Origin: Astropecten irregularis
Lineage: Eukaryota; Echinodermata; Asteroidea; Paxillosida; Astropectinidae
Length of the DNA: 64,000 nucleotides
Reading direction: 5' to 3'
Assembly: GCA_963971285.1 (NCBI GenBank)
Contig: OZ020251.1
Location: 7,936,001-8,000,000, forward strand
Both the position numbers and the translations under genes were made by a program. Positions within the stretch are counted from its first letter, which is position 1; each line of letters opens with the position of its first letter. The notes beneath the pieces are model-generated. The model made no database searches. It was not told the origin of the DNA and saw only the letters and a list, made by a program, of their open reading frames with translations. This document shows positions 59,301 to 64,000 of this stretch, piece by piece.

Positions 59301-62300
59301 CGTCGGCTTTGCCATCCATCAGCTGATAGTTGACCTCCTGGATGAGGCTGCGAGGCACGTACCGTCGAGCATCTCCCTGCTTGACTCGCTCGGCGAAGTA
59401 GACAGCTGTCTTGGCGCACTGCTCCCACTGGCTGAGGGCAAACAGCTTAGAGATGCACCGCTCAGCACTCAGTAGGGAGTAGCATCTCACCAGGCTGTTA
59501 GGATGCAGGCAGTAGACCCGGGACTTGTAGACACAAGCCCATATAATATCTACAAATTCAACAAAACATAGGCATACCAATGCTAATACAATAGGGAGGT
59601 TTCACAAGCGAACGGATATGGTTAACTGTGCCGGATACATCACCAGTATTTGTGTACTTATGATGTCACAGTTTTTCCGCTGTCTGCTATACGTCTTTGA
59701 GGCACGGATATCTCGCACGCTACGCATAAGTATTAAACGCCTAACAAATATCAGTATTTTCATAATTCTCTGTTCACTTCTTGTCATGTGCATGATTAGA
59801 TTAAAAACAAAAGGATTGGCTGAACACAATTTATGTCATTTCTATGCTTTTCAAAACTTAAGAATAAGACAAAATTAGCCTCAAAGTCAGGGACAAAAGT
59901 GGTTCTCCGTTGTCGGAACTAGACTTCACTATTGTGAAACATCGGATCGGCTGTTGATATTTACTGATAGCTAAACGTACGCGTATGCATAATCGTTTGC
60001 ATGTGAAACCTCCTTAATAACAAATATTACACAGATGAACACCGTTATAACAAACACAATGAGATCCACAGATTTTTTCTATAACATAGCAGTAAAATAG
60101 TTTACCTTGACAGTCCATTGTCCACATCACAACTTTGATACGAGCTGGATCAAACACATAGATAGCATTGATGCTCCACGTCATTAACAAGTTGTGTCTG
60201 ACAAACAAAATACATAAATATATCAAAACATACAAATCATTTTAAAGGTAGTATCATACTTTGGTAAGACACCAAAACAGAAATGTTCACAGATTGAAGA
60301 TGGTGGTGGTAGAAATGTACCGTTAAAATATTTCCACCTGAAATGGTGTATTTATCCGGAAATTAGTAAAACAATGACCGAAAATCTTTTTTATCTTTTA
60401 AAAGAGAAAAGACTTAAGAAATACTGTGGCTGTTTTTCACTGTTTTCTCAAAAAGTGGGCACCGTATGGGACTGAAATTTTCACAGATAACTGTTACTGT
60501 ATCTGTCTTAGTATTTTTGCCCATGAATCTGCATTTCTTTGATAAAAACCAAAGTATGATACTACCTTTAAGGCTATGCATGGCAGAACTACATAAAGTA
60601 GGATTTGCGGTAACACCATGTGACATCCCTTTTGTGAGCATGGGTTGGCTCTGAAAAGAGCTGGTATAACTCGATTTTTCGGTCAGTATGCTCAGGCCGT
60701 CTTCAGGAGAATGCTATAGCAGCTGTGTTTTTCTCCTTTGTTGAGTAAATTTGAGTGGATTTGATTGGACTTGTGTAGGCTAGGGTGTATAAGGCCCAAG
60801 AAATGTGACTTACCCATGGCCAAATGTCAGCAGCTGAGCAAAGTTCAGAGATTGTGGCTTCTGAACATGATCCGGTTCAGGGAAAACAGGAGAACGCCTG
60901 ATGGAAACAAAAAGAATTAATATTGACCAGAGGCCAATTTCATAGAGCTGCTTAAGCACAAAATTTGCTTAAGCATAAAAAGTCTTCCTTGATCAAACAG
61001 GATTGACAACCAAAATTTCATGTGATGTTCTCTGCTTTTGACTTGTATTCGGCTATTGTTTGCTGAGCATAACATTCACAGGGAGTTTTGGCTGGCATAT
61101 TGATTTTATTCACCGAGGTTTTTGGTGCTTAAGCAAATTTTGGTGCTTAAGCAGCTCTATGAAATTGGCCCCAGATCGTTTCTCACTGAATTTCTGTGAA
61201 CTACACAGAAATGGGTACTTAAAGGTACTATCATACTTTGGTAGCATACCGAAACAGAAATCTTCACAGATTTACATATAATTTACAGGGTATAAAGATG
61301 GTGATGGTAGAAACATACCGTTAAAATCTTTCTGCCTGAAATGCTGTATTCATTCAGAAAAGAGTAAAACCAATGACCAAAGACAATTTTGATCTTTGAA
61401 ATGTCCAAAATAATGGTGAAAAGATTGAAAGAAATACTGAGGCCATTTTTTCACGGTTTTCTCAAAAAAGTGGGCTCTGTATGGGAGTGAAAATTTCACA
61501 GATAACTGTTACTGAATCTTCCTTGATATTATTGCCTATGAATCTGCATTTCTTTTACAAAAACCAAAGTACCACTGTATGATATTACCTGTAAGCTTGT
61601 GAACCAACCAAAAAATTGTAATTGGAGACTTTTGGAGAGTCGGTCTTGGGTCAATAGCGCATGCGCAAGCACGCGCAATACAACACATGAATGCTCACAA
61701 ATGCGCATGCGCTGTTGACTCAAGACCGACTCTCCAAAAGTCTTCCTTAATACAAAACTGTTTTTACAAGAAATGCTTAAAAAAAAAACAATGGGAATGC
61801 CAATTTAATATAGTGCGCCACCAAGAGTTTGCATCATGTTGTTGCTAAATTCTACTTGCTGAATCCAGTGCGACGATGCAGTTGCAGCCACAGCCGTAGT
61901 CAGCAGCCACAGCCAGACACTTGGGACACCGTCTAACATGTCTATGGGATTAATGCTTACCCAAGGCCAACCACTGGAAGTGAAGGGACAGTAAGTAGAT
62001 GCTTAAACTGATGAGTTGCCTGCACCTGACCAACAATATTGACCTAATGAGGAGGAGAAAAAAGGGGAAAATATTCATGAACTTTGATCATACCGGTACT
62101 TAACATTTAGAATGGATTCACGAAATGGAGCTTATATTGAAGTGCCATTTCTAGATACCATGCATGTATGAAGTGATCATCAAGTGCCACTTTTTCAAGT
62201 TAATAATGTGAGGGAGCGAAGTAACCGAGCCCTTTATGGGTGGGGTCCAAGGCCCGCCTTAAGGCTGATTCATACTTGCTGCGTATTCACTGCGTACGCA

Positions 62301-63749
62301 GCGTAGCGATCTATCATTGAAGCGTCTGCCCTACGGGTAAGAACGCGGAATGCGTATGGTACATGTAAGTGTCCATCAATTTACACATAACATAAATTTA
62401 GAAAATGAAAAAAAGCTCCATATTATGAACCAGTTGAAATACTTCAACAAACGCCGGATGCATACACGCACGTAGCACAGACTTGGAAAATGGCAGAGTA
62501 TGAACAGATGAACATTGAGTGTGACAGGCTTATAACACCAAAAACCTTGGTTAATAAAATCACGACAATCAAAACTCTTGTGAATGCTATGCTCAGCAAA
62601 AAAACAATGGCCGAATAGTCAGTGTTTACTGAAAACATCACATGAAAATTTGGTTGGTAATCCTGTTTGATCAAGGAAGACTTTTCATGCTTAAGCAAAT
62701 GTTGTGCTTTAAAAGCAGCTCTATGAAATTGGCCCATGTTCTGATTGTGCAGATATTTGGCATACCTCCCACATTCTGCTGCCAGGACGTGCAGAGTAGA
62801 TCAGGGGAAACTCCTTACTGGTTCTATGAAGGAAACATGCTCCAAATTGTCCCTCTCTGTCATACAATGTACATAAAACAAAATAAATAAACCATGAAAA
62901 ATATAGCTTGAATCTACAAACAGCATAAAAGTTTCATACCAATAGCGCTCCGCACTAATGACGTCACATGAGCGTATAAAATCCCCGGATGTCAGACAAA
63001 CATTGACTCACACACGCAGTGTACACGTCACCATGCATGCACGCGCACACACCACACATTTGCATGGTCGCAATGTTTGTCTGAGCTAGTGTGCTATTTT
63101 TAGCGCAAGTGCAGAGTGCTATTAATAAAGACAACACAAACATGTACATTAGACCATAGAGGTTATTCATGTTATGTCATTGGCCGTCAAACACAATGAT
63201 TGCACACGCGACACAACACGCTTCAGAGCACACACAACATACAGTGTCCTACACGTAACCATGGAAAACATAGAAAAGCTTAACGGCCAATCATATGATT
63301 TTATGACGTCGGTGAATAACCGCTATAGTTCATCGTTTTGCACTAAAAATCCTCTTTCAGCAATTACAGAGTTATGTGCTGAAGTTCAATGCAAGCCCAG
63401 CAAGTGCGAAATCCTGAGTGTCGATTCTAGCTATGCTTTACTACAGTATTAGCCATGTAAACTAAGCCATGTGTGTAAGCCATTAAATTGGGCCCAGAGA
63501 TACAATGTAGCCTATGAATTTATTTACGGCACTCTTACAAACCTAACCCATGTGTTCATACCCAGAAGAAGGGAAAATATTCATTCAAAAACAATTATAT
63601 AACAGTTATAATGAAAAATCGTTATAACCTGATCAAAATTCATAACTCTCTAAAAATTTAAAGATGTAAGTGTGCACGGCCATCACTTTTACTAATGAAG
63701 TTACTAATGAACTTACCTGGGCTTGGTTCCTACAGCATATGATTGCTTC
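44189..63749 (-). CDS. HPS5: HPS5 orthologue (BLOC-2 subunit), C-terminal nineteen exons
   Basis: HPS5 is a cytosolic subunit of BLOC-2, which guides cargo to lysosome-related organelles such as pigment granules. Nineteen exons, listed separately, were joined in consistent phase at all eighteen junctions. They give about 1645 residues; the start lies beyond the right edge. Clear matches to human HPS5 are GACFLHR...PLIYSARPGSRMWE, ATHQFKHLL...SLPVV, SLNFAQLLTFGH, GSSRRSSLDS...LDSGIY, MNVDEWILLLNLM and the end IIEKCERTMCLSMLETLDTYLW, which parallels human [22 protein letters not shown]. Exons from 58126 down to 51646 encode a long Ser/Pro/acid-rich, probably disordered insert that makes this protein far longer than the human one (1129 residues in total). 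Orthology is secure; exact exon edges are by eye. Confidence 0.92.
44983..45134. mobile_element. Short element with AATAGCGCTCCGCAC ends, copy 1
   Basis: AATAGCGCTCCGCACTA at the left is mirrored by TAGTGCGTAGCGCTATT at the right; inner 'gtcagacaaacattg' pairs with 'caatgtttgtctgag'. A second copy lies at 62941-63123. Confidence 0.82.
45424..45660. repeat. Family B repeat copy
   Basis: 'actttatctgatcaacca', 'gaaaatttgagctcaatc' and 'aaaatagcgaaaaccaga' match 52157-52300 in the same order. It is a dispersed, non-coding repeat. Confidence 0.7.
45791..46235 (-). CDS. HPS5: HPS5 exon (MNVDEWILLLNLM)
   Basis: This 445-bp exon encodes GILPMNVDEWILLLNLM (human WIPETVEEWKLLLHLI) and WESISILLVESVGPGLASKML (human [22 protein letters not shown]), ending SIIEKCE. 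The donor GTAAAG also reads as AGG TAA, but the next exon restores the human-like C terminus, so splicing is preferred over termination here. Confidence 0.92.
46240..46767 (-). repeat. Family A copy interrupted by another element
   Basis: Pieces 46240-46290 and 46475-46767 together follow the family A order in reverse; the break is filled by the foldback element 46290-46475. Another partial forward copy follows at 46770-46865. Confidence 0.8.
46290..46475. mobile_element. Foldback element with GGCTGCGTTCGAG ends, nested in family A
   Basis: The perfect ends TGGCTGCGTTCGAG/CTCGAACGCAGCCA enclose further inverted motifs (ACTCGTGTTAACACGAGT, GAGTATACTC). It is GC-rich compared with its surroundings and non-coding. 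No clear target duplication could be fixed. Confidence 0.85.
47297..47400 (-). CDS. HPS5: HPS5 exon (YWSGCLKLCQELQL)
   Basis: This encodes YWSGCLKLCQELQLKQETLK and LTDLNVIMKE, matching human FWPGYLILCLELERRREA and NDMSLMEG. Acceptor TTTTCAG, donor GTATTT. Confidence 0.92.
47913..48020 (-). CDS. HPS5: HPS5 exon (PGSHMTEWQYGTLADQ)
   Basis: This encodes PGSHMTEWQYGTLADQMISL and PAPNKDRLFALCMKHG, matching human PHSHLLSWGYSQLILHLIKL and the following DICRSCGF. Acceptor CATCAG, donor GTAAGT. Confidence 0.93.
48157..48366. mobile_element. Short element with CAGTGGAACGCC start, copy 1
   Basis: This shares 'cagtggaacgcc', 'atgacgaaca', 'cagcaggc', 'aaaaattgggagccaagga' and 'tagccaaatgtt' with 56029-56227. 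The end is marked by 'gttcgttataaa'. It has an added purine-rich stretch (48285-48310). Confidence 0.7.
48481..48603 (-). CDS. HPS5: HPS5 exon (LLTSALSHGAP)
   Basis: This encodes DTMLASICSDQEVKCHLL and TSALSHGAPAATELICSCGN, ending SPR across the junction (human LLLAVSLDAPPST...YPRPHSH). The donor is GTAGAG at the CCAAG end; the GTAATT 13 bp earlier breaks the frame. Confidence 0.9.
48707..49058 (+). repeat. Family A element copy
   Basis: This is a full-length copy from 'aaaggtagtatcatactttg' to 'aaagtatgatactacct', within an HPS5 intron. Confidence 0.85.
49096..49263 (-). CDS. HPS5: HPS5 exon (LADRAMEVMLRSFP)
   Basis: This encodes LIQLGLADRAMEVMLRSFP and CPWEVMHLTQAD ... FFLDYVLALLDSVE, paralleling human KFGESALRSLIKFFP, SDIIQLCHHHP and EFLAYLDSLV. 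Acceptor TTCCAG, donor GTAAGT. Confidence 0.93.
49385..49531. mobile_element. Short palindromic element with GGGGCC ends
   Basis: GGGGCCGATTTCATAAA at the left mirrors TTTATGAAATTGGCCCC at the right. The interior is made of inverted GCGACGC/GCGTCGC and GATGCATC motifs. It shares ends, but not interior, with 144-390 and 60932-61172. Confidence 0.82.
49574..49679 (-). CDS. HPS5: HPS5 exon (AAEDVSESVDVRKGL)
   Basis: This 106-bp exon between TTTTCAG and GTATGC encodes AAEDVSESVDVRKGLSQAV and SNSILHIH, in phase with both neighbours. Its place corresponds to the human stretch before LYEKFGESALRSL. Confidence 0.86.
49750..50171 (-). mobile_element. SINE with tRNA-like heads and an (AAT)n tail
   Basis: On the minus strand from 50171 there is a tRNA-like head (A box TGGCCTAGTGG, B box GGTTCGAATCC) and a conserved body (CCTTGGGCAAGACCCTTTA, CCCAGGTGTAAATGGGTACC). 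The 3' part ends in (ATT)n at 49831-49850. The body recalls the widespread Nin-DC-type SINE core (recollection, not checked). A second tRNA-like stretch with a B box (GGTTCGATCC) lies at 49750-49830 on plus. A truncated relative lies at 41661-41760. Confidence 0.7.
50398..51281 (-). CDS. HPS5: HPS5 exon (largest, 884 bp)
   Basis: This opens HSLQDPRVSLSPKGCHDIV (human QDPLVLFESESLRMVL). It contains QVSDPFGLPAVILEDLSHL and AMVCFEMGVF (human SPCAIASGLRNDLAEL, TTLCLELNV), and ends RAACFVRSMFFLLDVQRLR ... ILNCLEG (human FLKKYFFLLNLKRAK). Donor GTGAGG. Confidence 0.93.
51646..52044 (-). CDS. HPS5: HPS5 exon (SLSSKLVKTKSFLRQ)
   Basis: This begins SLSSKLVKTKSFLRQMSEQD, perhaps the counterpart of human ESVSSFVRKTTEKIG, and ends in a Pro/Ser-rich then acidic (ADDDDGDG) region, KKIAVATWEA. 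Acceptor CAATAG, donor GTAAGT. Confidence 0.8.
52085..52500. repeat. Mosaic of three repeat families in an HPS5 intron
   Basis: A GGCCAATTTCAT end (52090-52155) runs into a family B copy (52157-52300), which runs into a partial reverse family A copy (52310-52497). Confidence 0.65.
52545..52932 (-). CDS. HPS5: HPS5 exon (Pro/Ser-rich)
   Basis: This encodes AKGLSPRVKPSGNDPTV ... GDMLFIGSPMLLAMSGSRI ... FSAMKE. The acceptor is taken as GATAAG (52933-52934), because the stronger-looking TTTACAG five bases earlier would run into a stop. Donor GTGGGT. Confidence 0.72.
53179..53367 (-). CDS. HPS5: HPS5 exon (basic KKRSKKS segment)
   Basis: This encodes DIVDGDEPIGIVDDEPDWP ... ARDKKRSKKSRIIEF between TTTTGCAG and GTATGT. 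The basic patch could be a phosphorylation- or membrane-linked segment, but the human protein offers no guide. Confidence 0.78.
53440..53665. repeat. Minisatellite of about 25 bp in an HPS5 intron
   Basis: About eight to nine variants of 'ttttgacagtgtcatgggagga' occur in tandem, with the later ones degenerate. Confidence 0.85.
54100..54739 (-). CDS. HPS5: HPS5 exon (Ser/Pro-rich linker)
   Basis: This 640-bp exon encodes ALAKEEQDTGEVGSLKS... and a disordered Ser/Pro/Asp-rich stretch. It includes a Ser-Pro run written by a (GGGGGA)n tract on the plus strand (54361-54402). The acceptor is GATTAG. The donor GTAATA is weaker, so its 3' edge is the less certain one. Confidence 0.75.
54361..54402. 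repeat. Coding (GGGGGA)n microsatellite in HPS5
   Basis: Six to seven hexamer copies lie inside the exon and encode alternating Ser-Pro. Copy number is a likely polymorphism, since the hexamer keeps the frame. Confidence 0.88.
55293..55432. mobile_element. Palindromic element with TTTGCGATCATC arms
   Basis: The arms 'gatttcactaacactttgcg' and 'cgcaaagcgttagtgaaatc' are inverted, and the inner pair 'gcccaaatccatcgctaaa' matches 'gatagatttgggc'. A relative lies at 58673-58804. Confidence 0.85.
56029..56227. mobile_element. Short element with CAGTGGAACGCC start, copy 2
   Basis: This is the pair of 48157-48366. Its right end 'agcgtttcactg' is an imperfect inverse of the left end 'cagtggaacgcc', so it has inverted ends. 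Confidence 0.75.
56803..56963. repeat. Inverted SINE tails around tRNA-like B boxes
   Basis: 'gtcattgaaaagtgaacaaa' and its complement flank 'gcgggattcgaaccgg' and 'gccggttcgagttccagtc'. This is the same design as at 39109-39249. Confidence 0.75.
57927..58126 (-). CDS. HPS5: HPS5 exon (acidic linker)
   Basis: This encodes GVDSSEIPAEDVEMSAPP... to SLLDEIAE, Glu- and Asp-rich with no clear human counterpart. It is included because phase and splice sites (TTTTCAG, GTATGC) fit both neighbours. Confidence 0.78.
58216..58566 (-). repeat. Family A element copy
   Basis: This is a reverse copy from 'taatatcatactttag' to 'aaagtatgatactaccttt', between two HPS5 exons. Confidence 0.85.
58673..58804. 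mobile_element. Palindromic element with GGGCC(T/G)ATTTCA ends
   Basis: 'gggcctaatttcaccaacgc' pairs with 'tagtgaaatcggcccc', with an inner 'ccccaaatccatcgctaaac' pair. It is a relative of 55293-55432. Confidence 0.78.
58920..59549 (-). CDS. HPS5: HPS5 exon (large, SSRRSSLDS)
   Basis: This 630-bp exon opens DIIWACVYKSRVYCLHPN, continues AERCISKLFALSQWEQCAK and contains GSSRRSSLDSSEGVRLDSGI, the counterpart of human [20 protein letters not shown]. The rest is acidic, low-complexity sequence. Donor GTATGA. Confidence 0.94.
60106..60197 (-). CDS. HPS5: HPS5 exon (LLMTWSINAIYVFDP)
   Basis: This encodes HNLLMTWSINAIYVFDP and ARIKVVMWTMDCQ, matching human HCVLTWTERGIYIFIP and NVQVLLWSEVKDIQ. Acceptor TTGTCAG, donor GTAAAC. 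Confidence 0.92.
60244..60569 (+). repeat. Family A element (reference copy)
   Basis: This 326-bp copy starts GGTAGTATCATACTTTGGT and ends in its complement ACCAAAGTATGATACTACC, so it has inverted ends of about 20 bp. The interior carries TCTTTTAAAAGA near the centre and is non-coding. At least nine full or partial copies lie in the window, five of them in HPS5 introns. It is probably a non-autonomous DNA transposon. Confidence 0.85.
60814..60897 (-). CDS. HPS5: HPS5 exon (QSLNFAQLL)
   Basis: This encodes RSPVFPEPDHVQKPQSLNF and AQLLTFGHG, matching human SSQSLSFPKLLHLSEH. Acceptor CATCAG, donor GTAAGT. Confidence 0.92.
60932..61172. mobile_element. Short element with GGCCAATTTCATAGAGC ends
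   Basis: GGCCAATTTCATAGAGCTGC at the left mirrors GCAGCTCTATGAAATTGGCC at the right, followed inward by TTAAGCA motifs on both sides. Its inner part is shared with 62538-62734. Confidence 0.85.
61221..61591 (+). repeat. Family A element copy
   Basis: This is a full-length copy starting 'aaaggtactatcatactttg', only 48 bp after the previous element. Confidence 0.85.
61626..61743. mobile_element. Foldback element with AGACTTTTGGAGAGTCGG ends
   Basis: The arms AGACTTTTGGAGAGTCGGTC and the complement at 61712-61743 are nearly perfect; the inner motif GCGCATGCGC occurs on both sides. Non-coding. Confidence 0.85.
61961..62043 (-). CDS. HPS5: HPS5 exon (ATHQFKHLL)
   Basis: This encodes VNIVGQVQATHQFKHLL and TVPSLPVVGLG, matching human VNFDGEVISTHQFKKLL and SLPPLPVI. 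It has a CATTAG acceptor and GTAAGC donor. Confidence 0.92.
62538..62734. mobile_element. Copy of the 60932 element, one end complete
   Basis: 'gatcaaggaagacttttcatgc', given in part, and the end 'agcagctctatgaaattggc' match 60932-61172 in reverse; the other end is lost. Confidence 0.7.
62766..62856 (-). CDS. HPS5: HPS5 exon (GACFLHR...ARPGSRMWE)
   Basis: This encodes REGQFGACFLHRTSK and EFPLIYSARPGSRMWE, nearly identical in its second half to human HPS5 (PLIYCARPGSRMWE). Donor GTATGC. Confidence 0.92.
62941..63123. mobile_element. Short element with AATAGCGCTCCGCAC ends, copy 2
   Basis: This is the pair of 44983-45134, starting AATAGCGCTCCGCACTAATG and ending AGAGTGCTATT. It has an added 'gagcgtataaaa' stretch. 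Confidence 0.8.
63156..63327. mobile_element. Short element with AGGTTATTCA ends, copy 2
   Basis: 'atagaggttattcatg' mirrors 'tgaataaccgctat', with inner GGCCGTCAAAC/GGCCAATC motifs. It is the pair of 42008-42190. An open frame (63174-63452) crosses it but is not credible. Confidence 0.75.
63717..63749 (-). CDS. HPS5: HPS5 exon (33 bp, most upstream seen)
   Basis: The acceptor TTTATTTAG and donor GTAAGT bound a 33-bp exon reading KQSYAVGTKP, equivalent to human EKFWKIGNK just before ERDGEYGACF. Phase fits the next exon (AG|A). Confidence 0.78.
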
Positions 63750-63914
63750 CTAAATAAAACAGGAAATAAACAAAAACAATCACAATTTCGGCAGCACTAA
63801 AATGTTCGCACTGTCATGATGACATATTACATTTTATATCAAAACCAGTTCTGGCCATAATTAAATGACATTTAATTAAATGACTAAGAATCTAAAAGGT
63901 TTTGATATTGGTGG

Positions 63915-64000
63915 TGTGTGTGTGGTTTCATGGCTTCTGACTGCAAAACGAACAAAGATTATTGACTATTGGGGTCACCACCAACGTGGGGCTGGATGGT
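63915..64000 (+). mobile_element. SINE 5' part, cut by the window edge
   Basis: 'ggtttcatggcttctgactg', 'gactattggggtcaccacca' and 'gggctggatggt' match the SINE at 38845-39005 in the opposite orientation. The tRNA-like head starts as the window ends. Confidence 0.78.

Noticed and set aside
1-64000. LINE or retroviral reverse transcriptase, CRISPR array, rRNA
   Set aside because: None seen: no reverse transcriptase motif in any long frame, no spaced identical short repeats with unique spacers, and no rRNA-like conserved stretch.

Overview
The window looks like nuclear DNA of a marine invertebrate deuterostome, most likely an echinoderm. This is inferred from intron-rich animal genes, many short dispersed elements with inverted ends, tRNA-derived SINEs and frequent ACATGT-type repeats. 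No species can be named from the sequence alone.

Layout. (1) 1-5190: repeat-rich DNA, with a segment that recurs at 35-36.5 kb and a 1.25-kb tandem duplication. (2) 5200-28428, plus strand: a four-exon host gene for a small secreted protein of about 273 residues, with a signal peptide, a PAN/apple-like domain and one F5/8-type-C (discoidin) domain. (3) 10776-27640: a 16.9-kb Polinton/Maverick lying inside the third intron of that gene. It is bounded by a perfect 6-bp target duplication (TTTATA) and inverted repeats of about 0.43-0.45 kb. It carries a protein-primed DNA polymerase B with N-terminal zinc fingers on the plus strand. On the minus strand, tightly packed, are an adenain-like protease, major capsid protein, small basic protein, penton-like minor capsid protein, chromodomain integrase, two small proteins, packaging ATPase, a CxxC/HxC protein and a WW-PC4 fusion protein. 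It looks whole and young. (4) 28429-44188: no convincing host gene, but a diverged 2-kb tandem duplication, a 33-bp minisatellite, a decayed copy of exon 1 of the PAN gene, SINEs and many foldback elements. (5) 44189-63749 and beyond the right edge, minus strand: the 3' nineteen exons of an HPS5 (BLOC-2 subunit) orthologue, with introns full of the same short elements.

The two host genes are convergent. HPS5 exons were called by matching reading phase across splice sites and by resemblance to the remembered human HPS5 sequence; the phases agree at all eighteen junctions. The PAN-discoidin gene was built the same way and its phases also close exactly. The Polinton begins only 15 bp after the 5' splice site of exon 3, so the host intron has grown to 17.5 kb while both flanking exons stay intact.
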